Shown here in pieces: positions 20,031 to 32,108 of a DNA stretch of 64,000 nucleotides. Under the pieces are notes generated by a model. That model saw nothing but the letters and a program-made list of their open reading frames with translations, searched no databases and was not told the origin of the DNA. This DNA comes from Planctomycetota bacterium. Its GTDB lineage: Bacteria > Planctomycetota > Phycisphaerae > UBA1845 > UTPLA1. The stretch is from positions 303,653 through 367,652 of the forward strand of contig JADJRI010000001.1 in assembly GCA_016712275.1 (NCBI GenBank), in the 5' to 3' direction. The position numbers and the translations under genes were made by a program. Position 1 is the first letter of the stretch, and each line of letters begins with the position of its first letter.

Positions 20031-20271
20031 CTTACATCTTGCGTATCGCCCGACCCAGAACGTTTAATTCTGTACTCGCCACGATTCAAAGCGTCGAACA
20101 ATCAAACAATTCTGCCGATTCGTAACCCAGGAAACCTGTAATCCCAGTACTCTGATTTAATATGAAAAAGTCGATCCGCGGACGTGAAGATGCTCCTCGA
20201 CATACACAAGCTCAACCGTCCAGGACTTAATTCTCGCATTTCGCTCCGATACAGCCATTCGAAAAGAGACA

Positions 20272-20316
20272 TGAAAAAGAACAAGGGCGACTCTTGTTTC
20301 CAAGAATCGCCCTTGT
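20272..20316 (-). terminator. Terminator of the PEP-CTERM gene
   Basis: Perfect 10-base stem ACAAGGGCGA/TCGCCCTTGT (20281-20290 and 20307-20316) followed on the minus strand by TTCTTTTTC. It lies 83 bases beyond the PEP-CTERM stop. Confidence 0.7.
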
Positions 20317-20398
20317 CTAAATCCAATCCGAAGTGAGTGACTTGCAATGTCCCACAAGCTCAATCTTGGGCGACATTAACAAACTTAAGTCACGGTGC

Positions 20399-21404
20399 TT
20401 AGCGGCGTCGGCGAATCAGGCCGATGGCGCCGAAGGCGAGCAACGTGAGGGTCGCCGGCTCCGGAGCATAGTTGATGCTCAGGCTGTAGTTGCCCTGAGC
20501 GGTGCCGCCGGTGATGTCATTGAGTGTCGCGCCGAAGACGGTGTTGTAACCGCCGACGACAACCGTGTAAGTACCGGCTGCGAGAACTCCATCTTCGCCC
20601 GACGTCGTCGGGGTATTGATGTGCGGATCATTCGCGCCGCCAAACGACAGCATGCTGTGTCCGGGGGGATAACCGCCGTTGCCGTCATCATCCGTCGCAA
20701 TAAAGTTTCCGAGCGAGTCATAGAGACCGAGCTCGGTGTCCATACCAGTTGTCCGAATGTTGAGCCAGCTAAGTGCGTCAGCATCAACCGATTCAGAAAT
20801 GGTAAATGTGTAAAAGTCGTGAATGCCGTTTGATGTAAAGTCGCCGTTTACCTTCAGCGTGCTGTCGTCATTGACCAGCGCGCCAAGATTGACGTTCTGA
20901 TTCGTATCCGGCGGCAAAGCATCCTGAATGTTGATAGAGAGATTTGACCAGATGTTATCAATCGTGGTACCACCTTCGTTGAAGGCGTCAAACGTTTCAA
21001 AAGTCCAAGTACCAATTGAGGTTCCAGTCAACAGGCCATTGGAATTGATGTTCACGGGACCAACGTGAATCGTACCCAGTATAGCCTTGAGTCGCGGTCA
21101 ACCCTCCCGTAACAACGCAGACGGTCGGATTGCAAATTTCAATGCGAGCATCATTTGCCCAGTTACCCGACGCGCCGCCATCGGTCAAGTCGCCTTCAAT
21201 CACAACAATGCCCGGAACAAAATCTGGGTTGGCGTGATTGTAAGTGAAGGTGCTGTTTAGGGCTCCCGCTGTCGCTGCACCAGACGCCACGTTTGCGTTA
21301 GAATTCTGCGTCCCACCTGGCGTGACGGTAAAACCCGCCATTGCGCTGCTGGCTGATACCATTGCAAGCGCGGCAGCCAATGCCATACCTTTAGCCAATC
21401 TCAT
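20399..21404 (-). CDS. PEP-CTERM secreted protein (one frameshift)
   Basis: About 334 aa. Signal peptide MRLAKGMALAAALAMVSASSAMA, a beta-rich body, a pre-peptidase-C-terminal (PPC)-like segment (LKVNGDFTSNGIHDFYTFTI) and a C-terminal PEP-CTERM tripartite signal: PEP, a hydrophobic helix (ATLTLLAFGAIGLI) and RRRR. The signal predicts processing by an exosortase, which is not in this window. A surplus C in CCC at 21075-21077 breaks the frame; removing it joins QGYTG to TIHVGPVNINSN. Start at 21404 preceded by AGGAGGAAACG. Function unknown, likely surface or extracellular matrix. Confidence 0.75.
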
Positions 21405-21914
21405 TTTTCGTTTCCTCCTCTTCCTTCTTTCCAACCTTGTAACTCGAGTGACCCCCGAGTACTCGCAAAAAAAACGGATACATGGTTCGTCCAGCAACGC
21501 GCCAACAAACCAAGACAAATGCGCCTAAGCAAGAACACCCAAGGAGAGATTAATACTTGTAAGAAGAAAGACAGGCACGACTGCGCCCATGCTTCTTCCC
21601 GCTCCCAGTTCTTACCTCTCCAACCTTTGACTTTAACCGATGCGACATAACAAATTCAAGCAATTCGAATGAATTCGAGGGAATAATTTCGCGGTTTGAG
21701 TTCTCGCACGTCGTTTCTTGTCCTGATACCAAGAACAAGCCTCGAAGGAGAGCTAAAAAGAACGCAAGCCATTTATGGACCAGAAGTTATGTTTGCTCAT
21801 AAGCAATTTCTATACACTGGTTCCGGTATCGGCGGCAACTGCTATGATGTCTCTACCTGCCTGCTTGGAGCGATAACTTTGCTTTTTTCCATGTCTTTTT
21901 TGAGAAAGTTTCCA
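21405..21914. other. Divergent intergenic region upstream of uvrB
   Basis: About 510 bases between the PEP-CTERM gene and uvrB, AT-richer than the flanking genes. No RNA gene or convincing ORF. Sixty-odd-codon open stretches here have atypical composition and no good start. Likely promoters for both genes. Confidence 0.5.
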
Positions 21915-23892
<1,978 letters not shown>

Positions 23893-24396
23893 TCCTATTG
23901 AGTGATTTGAAGGCGGTTAGCGCCGTAAACAAATTAGCAAACTGGGCTTGCCACTCCTCCCGTGGGAAGTCTGGTTTTCAAAGGATGAGTGGAAACGGAA
24001 GAACCGTGCATCATGGGGCGCATTCTGCTTGATGGGGTTTATTCCCTATATGAATGCCATAAACACGACTTGGCCTGTCAAATTATCTTGAATTAACGCG
24101 TGTGGAAGGGTAAATTGGAAGTTTGGCGTGAAGTTCTCTTCGTGGCCGACGTTCGCTGGGCCGTGAGAACTGACGTGCCCATCATGGAAAGCGGCACTGT
24201 GTCGGTAAGCAGTTGCCCTGTCGATTTGTCTATGATGGACTGTCTTTCGGGTTTGATTGCAGGAAATTTGAATAAGTCAGGTTGAGATCCGAGTTGTGAA
24301 TGGCGCGCAGCGCGTTTGCATTCAAGGGTCTCGAGTTTGGTTTAAGCATGCGTGTTGCCCGACCCCGACCAGGTTTGGCGCCACTGCAGGTGAGCC
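23893..24396. other. Intergenic region, 504 bases, no supported gene
   Basis: A 61-codon open frame from a GTG at 24100 has no ribosome site and no recognisable similarity; I do not call it. No tRNA-like or terminator structure was found apart from a weak GGCG/CGCC hairpin near 23911. Confidence 0.5.
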
Positions 24397-25896
24397 ATGT
24401 CAAAGCGACACCGCAAATCGAAGCGCGTCAGCGCGCCGACTGGGGGTATGCGCGCCAAATCGCGTGACCCGGTGACGACGATCATTCGCCGCAAGAAAGC
24501 TGTGGTGAGTGGCCTCTTACTGATTATTGCCGCGACCACATCATTTTTCATTTCACGGAATTGGGCTTCTAACAAGCTTCATGCCGTTGTCCCGGCTGAC
24601 CGCACCGGCATGGACGTGGACGTGCTGAAAATCATCGATCAGCAGATCGGGCGTGTTCAGCAAGACCCCTCTTCCGCCGATCGCCATGGAGAATTGGGCC
24701 TCGCCTATGAAGTCAATGAGCTGGCCGATTTGGGCATCCAGTGTTTCCTGAATGCCGAATCACTGGCACCGGCAGATCCCGTCTGGCCTTACCATCGATC
24801 GATTTGCCTGCAATTGTTATCCCGATCGGATGAGGCCGATCAACTGCTCCGTGACGTGGTGGCGAGGTTTCCGTCCTTTGCGCCGGCGCAGCATCGGCTG
24901 GGCGAGTCCGCGCTTTACCGGGGCGAAATCGAAACGGCCGCACGGTGCTTCGAGAAAACCATCGAATTGATCCCAACCTTTACCGGCGGATTCGTCGGCT
25001 TGGCCGATGTGCAGGTTCGGCGAAAACAGTTTGCCCAGGCAAAGGCAACAGCGGAAAAGGCGCTGTCGATCGACCCGAAGGCGGAGGGCGCTCATTACGT
25101 TTTGGGGCTCTCGCTTCGAGGACTGGGCGATTTGGAACGTGCCAAACGCGAAATGACCATCGGATCGGGAACGGGTCGGAAGTTCATTGCCGACCGGCTC
25201 ACCAACACCATGAAGCGCTTTGAAGTCAACGTGAAATCCGTCGTCGAAAACGCAAACATTCTTCGACGCGCGGGCAAGCACCGTGAAGCGGCCGCATTAT
25301 TGGAGGAATCACTTCAGCGGCGTCCCAACGAATACATGCTCCTGAACAATCTGGCCGCCATTTATGTCGACATGGCCGAATACGCAAAAGCGCGGGAGTT
25401 GCTGACGAAAGCGACCCGGATCGAGCCCGATAATTTTGGCGCATATATCAATTTGGCAACCTGTCACCTTCGACTAAACGAAATAAATGAAGCCGAGACG
25501 GCCGCGCTGCGGGCGGTCGAAATTGCTCCCAACGTCAGCACGACCCACGTTGTAAGGGCGGATGTCTTGACCCTTGGCCAACGCTATGAGGACGCTCTCG
25601 ACAGCCTGCGAACCGCTTCAAGACTCGATGCCAACGATCCCGAGATCCTGTTCAAGCAAGGAGATATTTACCTGAAGCTACGGCGATTCGAAGATGCCCG
25701 TTACGCATTCGATCACTGCGTCAGACTGGCGCCACTCCATTTTGGCGCTCATGTCAATCGCGCGGCGACCGCACTCATTGTTGGGCAAATCACGGAGGCA
25801 AAGGAATCATTGGCCGCGGCCGAGAGAATCGAACCCCAAAACCCCCGCGTGAAACTGCTTCGAGACCAAATCGCCCGTGCAGATAGCGGCGAGTAA
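24397..25896 (+). CDS. TPR-repeat membrane-anchored protein
   Basis: 499 aa. A Lys/Arg-rich cytoplasmic tail (residues 1-34), one membrane helix (AVVSGLLLIIAATTSFFI) and about eleven TPR units outside, for example YMLLNNLAAIYVDMAEYAKARELLTKATRIEPD. The next gene, an ASPIC/UnbV protein, begins 10 bases after the stop (or overlaps it if the ATG at 25877 is used), so they form an operon. The pair repeats the TPR + ASPIC combination at 14376-20030. Likely envelope-exposed scaffold. Confidence 0.8.
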   Translation: MSKRHRKSKRVSAPTGGMRAKSRDPVTTIIRRKKAVVSGLLLIIAATTSFFISRNWASNKLHAVVPADRTGMDVDVLKIIDQQIGRVQQDPSSADRHGELGLAYEVNELADLGIQCFLNAESLAPADPVWPYHRSICLQLLSRSDEADQLLRDVVARFPSFAPAQHRLGESALYRGEIETAARCFEKTIELIPTFTGGFVGLADVQVRRKQFAQAKATAEKALSIDPKAEGAHYVLGLSLRGLGDLERAKREMTIGSGTGRKFIADRLTNTMKRFEVNVKSVVENANILRRAGKHREAAALLEESLQRRPNEYMLLNNLAAIYVDMAEYAKARELLTKATRIEPDNFGAYINLATCHLRLNEINEAETAALRAVEIAPNVSTTHVVRADVLTLGQRYEDALDSLRTASRLDANDPEILFKQGDIYLKLRRFEDARYAFDHCVRLAPLHFGAHVNRAATALIVGQITEAKESLAAAERIEPQNPRVKLLRDQIARADSGE

Positions 25897-25906
25897 GCAC
25901 CCATTC

Positions 25907-27715
25907 ATGCGCAAACAAAACGACCATACCGCTTCGGCGACACAAACACGATCCAATCGATTGTGGCTGGCTTCGATCGGCGCGACCATTGTCCTGACCG
26001 TCGGGATCGGAAGTTGGTGGGGTGCGTCGAGTGGTACGCCCAAGTCGACCCTCAATAAGACGAATGAACCCGCCATCGCTGCGGAGCCGTGGTTTGTTGA
26101 ATGCGCGGTGGATTCGGGCATTAGCTTTCGACATACGCGCGGTGAAAAACCGCAGCACTGGTTTCCCGAAATCGTGACCGGCGGTTGCGGTTTGTTCGAC
26201 TACGACAACGATGGCGATCTTGATGCCTATCTGGTCCAGGGCGGTGAAATGGATGACGGCGTTGTTGATAAACCGGCTTCCGCGCTTTTTCGAAATCGTG
26301 GCGATGGAACTTTCGAGGAAATAACCGAAGTCGCAGGCGTCGGCCAGAAACGATATGGCATGGGCTGTGCGACGGGCGACTACGACAACGATGGCGATAT
26401 CGATTTGTTTGTCACCAATCTTGGCGGCAACACGTTGTACCAAAATCAGGGGGATGGGACTTTCAAGGAGGTCACCGATCAGGCGGGCGTGCGCGGCGCG
26501 AAATGGAGTGCCAGCGCCGCATTTGCGGACTACGACGCCGACGGCTGGCTCGACCTGTTCGTCGTCAACTATGTGTCATGGACGCCGCAAACCGAATTGC
26601 ACTGCAGAGACGGCGCCGGCAGGCGCGACTATTGCAAGCCGTCAAACTATAACGCGCCGGCGATTGACACCCTGTATCACAACCGCGGCGATGGAACTTT
26701 TGAAGACGTAACTGAACTAGCGGGCCTCGCAGCCGCATTCGGCAATGGACTTGGGATTTGCCACGGGGACTTCAACCAAGACGGCCGTCTCGATTTTTAT
26801 GTCGCCAACGACGGAATGCCGAATCAACTTTGGATCAACAAAGGAGACGGACGATTCGAAAACGATGCGCTCGTTTCGGGTTGCGCAGTAAATGCAAAGG
26901 GAACAGCCGAAGCCGGCATGGGCGTGCAAGCCGCTGATGTGGACCAGGATGGCGATCTGGATTTCTTCATTTCCCATCTGCGCGGCGAGACCAATACGCT
27001 CTTTGTCAATCATCAGGGCATGTTCGAGGACGTGACGCCCATCACCGGGCTGGGAGCGCCAAGCCTCCCTTATACGGGATGGGGCACGGGATTTCACGAT
27101 TTCGATCATGATGGCCAACACGATTTGTTCATAGCAAATGGTTCAGTCGCCCGTGCGGACAAAGTATGGGATCCTAATGACGATTATGCCGAGCCGAATT
27201 CTCTTTTTCGCGGGCTTGGCGCAAACAAGTTTGACGAGGTCCTGCCGCAAGGTGGAACAGGAAAAATCGTGCTCGGATCAAGCAGAGCTGCTGCGTTTGG
27301 CGACATCGATAACGACGGAGATGTTGACATTTTGATCGCCGAAGCCGATGGACCGGCGCATTTGCTCCGAAACGCAATCGGTTCCCGGAAATCGTGGATA
27401 GGCCTTCGCCTCATCGAACGACATGGTCGCGACGCCATTGCGGCAACAGCTAAGATCAACGCCGAAAATAAATCGTTTTTTCGACAGGTCGAATCCGCCT
27501 ACAGCTTTGCGGCCGCCAATGATTCGCGCATTCAAGTGGGTCTAGGCGGTGCCGAAGTCGTCGAATCCGTTGACGTTACGTGGCCGGATGGCAGCCGTGA
27601 ATCGTTCGGCCCATTCGCCGCCCGGAAGTATCACACAATTCGACAGGGGCAAATGTCATCCCCGAACATCGGCATCACGCTCAATCAAGAAAATCCGAAA
27701 GCCCTTGCCCCATAG
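25907..27715 (+). CDS. FG-GAP/VCBS repeat protein with ASPIC/UnbV domain
   Basis: About 602 aa, CRTAC1-like. A membrane-spanning signal anchor (RLWLASIGATIVLTVGIGSWWG), then repeated calcium-binding FG-GAP/VCBS units (LFDYDNDGDLDAYLVQGG, TGDYDNDGDIDLFVTNLGG, FADYDADGWLDLFVVNYV, ADVDQDGDLDFFISHL, FHDFDHDGQHDLFIANG), typically folding as a beta-propeller, and a C-terminal ASPIC/UnbV domain (IQVGLGGAEVVESVDVTWPDGS). Intact. Translationally linked to the upstream TPR gene. Start at 25907 gives a good signal anchor; an in-frame ATG at 25877 overlaps the TPR gene. Role unknown. Confidence 0.85.
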   Translation: MRKQNDHTASATQTRSNRLWLASIGATIVLTVGIGSWWGASSGTPKSTLNKTNEPAIAAEPWFVECAVDSGISFRHTRGEKPQHWFPEIVTGGCGLFDYDNDGDLDAYLVQGGEMDDGVVDKPASALFRNRGDGTFEEITEVAGVGQKRYGMGCATGDYDNDGDIDLFVTNLGGNTLYQNQGDGTFKEVTDQAGVRGAKWSASAAFADYDADGWLDLFVVNYVSWTPQTELHCRDGAGRRDYCKPSNYNAPAIDTLYHNRGDGTFEDVTELAGLAAAFGNGLGICHGDFNQDGRLDFYVANDGMPNQLWINKGDGRFENDALVSGCAVNAKGTAEAGMGVQAADVDQDGDLDFFISHLRGETNTLFVNHQGMFEDVTPITGLGAPSLPYTGWGTGFHDFDHDGQHDLFIANGSVARADKVWDPNDDYAEPNSLFRGLGANKFDEVLPQGGTGKIVLGSSRAAAFGDIDNDGDVDILIAEADGPAHLLRNAIGSRKSWIGLRLIERHGRDAIAATAKINAENKSFFRQVESAYSFAAANDSRIQVGLGGAEVVESVDVTWPDGSRESFGPFAARKYHTIRQGQMSSPNIGITLNQENPKALAP

Positions 27716-28105
27716 GTCTACTTACCTTGCGGTTAATTCATTTCAAACACGAACGATCGCTGCAAACAGCCTCAAAATCGCCTGTTCAGATGCAATACGG
27801 AAATAGCCTCAATACATTAAAGAACAGTGTGGGTCTTTCGCGCCGTTCGCCCTACCCCTTTGGCTCACGTTTCTTTGACGTGAGTCGGCCCGGCGCTCCT
27901 CCTTGATCGACCCTTTGGCGTTTGAGCCCTGCGAAGCGCCTGTGGGCTTCAACGCGGCTTTCCTTACCCAAACGCCTATTCCCTCCCCTTCGGGGTCGCC
28001 CTTGCGGCGACCCTTTATTTTTTTTGACGAAGTCACGAATCGGAACTTGGCGGTTCACAATAGGATTGACTTCAAAGTCCACAGCAATAAAGCCCGGCCG
28101 ATTGA
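27716..28105. other. Intergenic region with hairpins
   Basis: Holds a CTCACGT/ACGTGAG hairpin near 27861-27882, a GC-rich stretch with coding-like but unsupported open frames on both strands, and the terminator at 27993. The gap between the upstream stop and this terminator (about 280 bases) could hide a small RNA, but nothing identifies one. Confidence 0.4.
27993..28025 (+). terminator. Strong intrinsic terminator
   Basis: GGGTCGCC-CTTGC-GGCGACCC followed immediately by TTTATTTTTTTT. Textbook form, on the plus strand, 278 bases beyond the ASPIC/UnbV gene and facing the cold-shock gene. Confidence 0.8.
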
Positions 28106-28309
28106 TTAGCCAATCGGCTTGACTTGCGTGGCTTTCGGACCTTTTGAGTCCTGCACAATCTCAAACTCGACATCCTGCCCTTCGCTCAAGGTCTTGTGCC
28201 CTTCGGCGACGATTTCGCTGTAATGAACGAAAACATCGCGACCCTCCGCGGAAGAAATGAACCCGAATCCCTTCTTATCGTCGAACCACTTCACTTTACC
28301 ATTGGCCAT
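28106..28309 (-). CDS. Cold-shock domain protein
   Basis: 67-aa CspA-family single-stranded nucleic-acid-binding protein (RNA chaperone). Both RNP motifs are intact: KGFGFIS (RNP1) and DVFVHYS (RNP2), with the opening MANGKVKWFDDKKGFGF and closing GPKATQVKPIG. The 229 bases upstream to the next gene could contain the long 5' leader typical of cold-shock genes; no sequence element in it was recognised. Confidence 0.95.
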   Translation of the reverse strand: MANGKVKWFDDKKGFGFISSAEGRDVFVHYSEIVAEGHKTLSEGQDVEFEIVQDSKGPKATQVKPIG

Positions 28310-28538
28310 GGAAGGGAACCTCGCATCGCCGGGCGTGCGAGTTCCGAGGAAACAACCGTTGTTTCTAGATATGTGGAACCGCCTCGGAACCGTCTTTCAC
28401 TCGGCACGAACACATCCATCATGCCTCGGAGAACGGGCATAGTCAAACAATTCCTGTACAAAATTGTCGGAACAGAATCCTTGGATCCGCAACGGCCAGA
28501 TTTAAGCCAGTCTCATTTTCCCACCGGCTTTGCATATT

Positions 28539-29840
28539 TCAGAGAATTGGCGTGGCAGTCAATTCAAAATCGCGCAATTCGCCGTCAGCGCTCTCCAGGG
28601 TAAAGACGGCCACCCCGTCGCGCATCGGCCCTGGCCCGAACAAAAGTGACTTGCCTTCCAGCGTATCAGTCGCGACACCATTCACCGCCCGCACAATATC
28701 GCCGATCAGAACACCATCGGTCTGTGCATCCGAGCCCTCGGTCACCTTCTTAACTCGATAGGATCCGTCAGGATTCAGGGAAAGCTCAATTCCAAATGAC
28801 TTTAGTTGAGCGGCGAAATTGCCATCAGTCTGACCGCCCTTGCGGAATTCAATCCACCCGCCATGAGGGGAAACACTTACCGTCTCGTGATTTGCAAAAA
28901 ATCGCCAACCAATCAACCCAATTTCACTATCGGGCAGCAATATCGAATGGACGCTTTTGTAGGTTTGCGATCCCACATCGACCTGCGGCGCTCGAAAGCG
29001 GGTCGTCAAACAGGTGCCGCCGGCCGCGAAAAGGCCGGCTTCAACATTGGGCAGGTCGCTCAAATTCCACCCCGTCGTATCAAAGAGATTCTCGCCGACT
29101 GCCAATTCAATGCCGCCACCGGTGTCCATCAGCGTTTCCACGGCATCTGCCTTTGAATCCGCGTACTTGAGAAAAGTCGAAATCCCACCAATCTTCGGCG
29201 CGCCCTGCAATTGAAGGAAAAAAGGGGGTTCCGGGCCGATCAATCGCAGTTCCGCAGGGGCGTCTGGTTTGGCAAGCGTATTGAGTGGAAACAGAGACAA
29301 CTGTTTGCCGTATTGATCGATGCGCCAATCAACCTGCGCCAGCAGCGAGCCATTTAGAATCGCCGAGACACGAATCGATTCAAACGTGTTAAATCCCTCT
29401 TCTTCCAAAACGACAAACGCGGCATTCTCGATGATCACCCCACCCACATCGAGGCGCTCTGCAACATAAATCTGATCGGACAAGGAGGCATTGGCGCCCA
29501 CGGCCCCACAAACACCAACGCCACCCAATTGCTCGCCGGCATAGGGGTTCGCACCGGCCGGCACCAACCCGAATTCCTCAACCGCCGAAGGCGGGATCAG
29601 GCTGAACAAAACCGTGCCCGTATCAAGCAGAACATCAGCCGGCTTGCCATTGATTTTGACCTCCACACCGAGGAACAGATCGGACTTGATGGGCAGCGAA
29701 ACACCATCGTCCGCCGGTGGCGTGGTGATGATGTCATAGGCCGGACCGCATCCTGAAAGTAGTGTCGTGAAGCAGACACACAATCCGGAGCAGACTGCAA
29801 ACAGCCGAAATACGACGAGGGGGAAACGAATGTTGTTCAT
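28539..29840 (-). CDS. Lipoprotein with two-lobed aspartic protease and PDZ domain
   Basis: 433 aa. Lipobox LLSGC31 after a hydrophobic signal. Two aspartic-protease lobes in a single chain: D73-T-G (VLLDTGTVLFSL) and D239-T-G (TLMDTGGGIELAV), the second followed by IGLIGWRFF as in the family's hydrophobic-G signature. A C-terminal PDZ domain (about 340-430; LSLNPDGSYRVKKVTEGSDAQTDGVLIGDIVRAVNG) probably presents substrate or binding partners. Lipidation places it in the periplasm or at the outer membrane. Single-chain two-lobe proteases of pepsin type are unusual in bacteria; two fused retropepsin lobes are the alternative description. Protease activity is inferred. Confidence 0.78.
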   Translation of the reverse strand: MNNIRFPLVVFRLFAVCSGLCVCFTTLLSGCGPAYDIITTPPADDGVSLPIKSDLFLGVEVKINGKPADVLLDTGTVLFSLIPPSAVEEFGLVPAGANPYAGEQLGGVGVCGAVGANASLSDQIYVAERLDVGGVIIENAAFVVLEEEGFNTFESIRVSAILNGSLLAQVDWRIDQYGKQLSLFPLNTLAKPDAPAELRLIGPEPPFFLQLQGAPKIGGISTFLKYADSKADAVETLMDTGGGIELAVGENLFDTTGWNLSDLPNVEAGLFAAGGTCLTTRFRAPQVDVGSQTYKSVHSILLPDSEIGLIGWRFFANHETVSVSPHGGWIEFRKGGQTDGNFAAQLKSFGIELSLNPDGSYRVKKVTEGSDAQTDGVLIGDIVRAVNGVATDTLEGKSLLFGPGPMRDGVAVFTLESADGELRDFELTATPIL

Positions 29841-29969
29841 GGATGTCGATCACAAAGACTGCAAAAATACGGAGTGACAGTACGCCGGATAGATACGCAC
29901 AGTCCCTCCATTCTTCAGCCGGGAAAAAAGCCGGCATCGACCGATTCCACATCGAGCCTTCCAATCCGG

Positions 29970-30494
29970 CTACTCATCGCTCTCATGAATCCAGTCGCGC
30001 TCTCCCAGGCCCGCGAGAAGCGACGCCGCGGTTTGCTGGAGAATGGGGTGAACCCAATTCGGGGCAATGTCCGCGAGCGGCTTCATGACAAAACCCCTCT
30101 CGTGCATCATCGGATGAGGCAGGGTCAATTCCGGTTCGGAGGCGATTTCGTCGTCGAATGCCAGCAGGTCGAGGTCGATCGTTCGGGGCCCCCATTGAAT
30201 GTCCCGCGTTCGACCCAAAAGCGACTCGATCCTTTGACAGACGGACAACAATCGCTCCGGGCTTAGCGACGTTCGAACACTGACAACGCCATTGATGAAT
30301 GCCGGCTGACCTTCCGGCCCTCCTTCGGCATCGGTTTCGTAGAGGGGCGAAATCGCGCCGATTTCAATTTCGCGTGTGCTTTCCAAAGCGCCGAGCGCCG
30401 CGGTGATGTTCTTTTTTCGACGGCCAAGGTTGGAACCCAGCGCAATGAACGCCTGGTGCGGCAGGCTCGAGTCATTCTTGGATTTGGTCACCAC
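29970..30494 (-). CDS. folK: 6-hydroxymethyl-7,8-dihydropterin pyrophosphokinase
   Basis: Folate-biosynthesis enzyme that transfers pyrophosphate from ATP to hydroxymethyl-dihydropterin. 174 aa with the standard motifs ALGSNLGRRKKNI, PLYETDAEGGPEGQPAFINGV and RTRDIQWGPRTIDLDLLAFDDE, then LPHPMMHERGFVMKPL. GTG start, overlapping the end of dapL by 7 bases, so the two are translationally coupled. Other folate genes are not nearby. Confidence 0.95.
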   Translation of the reverse strand: MVTKSKNDSSLPHQAFIALGSNLGRRKKNITAALGALESTREIEIGAISPLYETDAEGGPEGQPAFINGVVSVRTSLSPERLLSVCQRIESLLGRTRDIQWGPRTIDLDLLAFDDEIASEPELTLPHPMMHERGFVMKPLADIAPNWVHPILQQTAASLLAGLGERDWIHESDE

Positions 30495-31663
30495 TTCATC
30501 TCCGCGAGACGACCGGTGGCCACCCGAATGCGATCTTCCTCAACGGTCAAGGCGAATCGCACAAAACCCTCTCCATATTTTCCAAAGCCGACGCCGGGAA
30601 TCGCAACGATCGCGGCTTCATCGAGTATTTTCGTGGCACACCGCATCGAGTCTTCGTGCCCTTTCGGACACTTCGCCCAGACATAAAAGGTCGCGCGGGG
30701 CGGCTCGACGCCAAAGCCAAGCTCGCGAAGATGCGGCACCAGCGCATCGCGCCGGCGGCGATACATCTCCCGATTGGCCAGCACTTCCGGCCGGTTGATC
30801 CCTTCAAGGGCTGTGATGCCCGCATCTTGAATTGCGGTGAATGCACCGGAGTCGACGTTCCCTTTGATTTTTGCGAGCGCCTCGACAACGCCGGCGTGAC
30901 CCACGGCAAACCCCAACCGCCAGCCGGTCATATTGAACGTCTTGCTGAGCGAGTGCATCTCGACGGCTACTTCTTTGGCGCCTTTCACTTCAAAAATCGA
31001 TCGGGGCCGATCCCGGTCGTCGAAATAAGTCTCGGTATAGGCTGCATCGGAGCAAATGACAAAGTCGTGCTTTTGGGCCAGTGCGACGCACTGTTCATAA
31101 AAATCGAGGCCGGCCACGGCACCGGTGGGATTGTTCGGATAATTGATGAACATGAGCCTTGCCTTTGACAGCACGTCGCGAGGAATGGCATTGAGATCGG
31201 GCAAGAAGCCCCGCTCAGAGAGGAGCGGCATTTCATGCACAAGGCCGCCGGCAAAGATCGTCGAGCTTTCATAAACCGGGTAGCCCGGTGACGGAACCAG
31301 CACGTAGTCCCCGGGATTGATGACCGCCAGCGGCAGATGGCCGATGCCTTCCTTGGTGCCAATAACGGCCATGGCTTCGGTGGCAGGATCAAGGGTGACA
31401 TTGAAGCGCTGTTGCATGAATGTGGTCACGCACTTGCGAAACTCCATGGAACCGCTGCCGAGTGGATATTGGTGGTTTGCGGACTCTCGAATGGCCTCCG
31501 CCATTCGATCGACAATGAAGGTGGGCGTGGGACGATCCGGGTCGCCGACGCCAAAGCTGATGACATCCTTGCCGGCCTTGATCGCCTCGCGCTTCTTTCG
31601 ATCAATTTCGATGAATAGATAGGGCGGGAGCTGGTCTAGTCTGGCGGCGCGTTTGAAGGACAT
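30488..31663 (-). CDS. dapL: LL-diaminopimelate aminotransferase
   Basis: Class I/II PLP aminotransferase, 391 aa, making LL-diaminopimelate from tetrahydrodipicolinate in one step (lysine and peptidoglycan precursor route). Opening RAARLDQLPPYLFIEIDRKKREAI with SFGVGDPDRPTP is characteristic of DapL rather than aspartate aminotransferase; the PLP lysine is in SLSKTFNMTGWRLGF and the INYPNNPTGAVA motif is present. DapL is the usual route in planctomycetes and chlamydiae. Forms an operon with folK. Confidence 0.88.
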   Translation of the reverse strand: MSFKRAARLDQLPPYLFIEIDRKKREAIKAGKDVISFGVGDPDRPTPTFIVDRMAEAIRESANHQYPLGSGSMEFRKCVTTFMQQRFNVTLDPATEAMAVIGTKEGIGHLPLAVINPGDYVLVPSPGYPVYESSTIFAGGLVHEMPLLSERGFLPDLNAIPRDVLSKARLMFINYPNNPTGAVAGLDFYEQCVALAQKHDFVICSDAAYTETYFDDRDRPRSIFEVKGAKEVAVEMHSLSKTFNMTGWRLGFAVGHAGVVEALAKIKGNVDSGAFTAIQDAGITALEGINRPEVLANREMYRRRRDALVPHLRELGFGVEPPRATFYVWAKCPKGHEDSMRCATKILDEAAIVAIPGVGFGKYGEGFVRFALTVEEDRIRVATGRLAEMKW

Positions 31664-31797
31664 GGGTCTGACTCCGAAGCGGAATGAATCAATGCCGCCG
31701 CGCGCTTCAAAGTGTGCGGCGATGGATTGCGCATTATCTTCGCAGTGCCCAAACCGTCAAAGCGATCGAGTCAGACAAAATGTCGTCGGGTAAGGTG

Positions 31798-31836
31798 GGC
31801 GCCCGGCTCTGTAGGAGGCAGCCAGAGCCGGACGCC
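31798..31836. repeat. Strong 39-bp hairpin element
   Basis: GGCG-C-CCGGCTCTG pairs with CAGAGCCGG-A-CGCC: 13 base pairs with one mismatch around an 11-base loop. No T-tract. Similar in style to the GTCCGGC/GCCGGAC hairpin near 10970. Confidence 0.6.
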
Positions 31837-32108
31837 GCAAGAATTAGGGATGAGTTCAGGCCTTGCGTGAAGGCCGGGTATGGGTCGTTTTGATACGTCG
31901 TTGCACCCATCGCATTCGGTGTTCCGTCGTCCGCGTCGATGCGATGGAATCGACGAAGACATTTAGAACTTAAGATACAAATCGAGCGAGCGGCAACATA
32001 ATAAAAGAAATGACAATCGGGCAGGGATTATTGACCTTGGTCGCGATTCAAGGGTCGTAGCATGTCATCCGGCGTCCGTAATCCTACCTGCAGGAACTCT
32101 GGCGAAGT

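Noticed and set aside
21075..21404. PEP-CTERM gene read as two separate genes
   Set aside because: Removing one C restores a single signal-peptide to PEP-CTERM protein.
24100..24285. 61-codon open frame in the gap before the TPR gene
   Set aside because: GTG start, no ribosome site, no similarity; too short to support.
27861..28025. Possible small RNA gene before the terminator
   Set aside because: Hairpins and a strong terminator, but no promoter or conserved RNA pattern could be identified.
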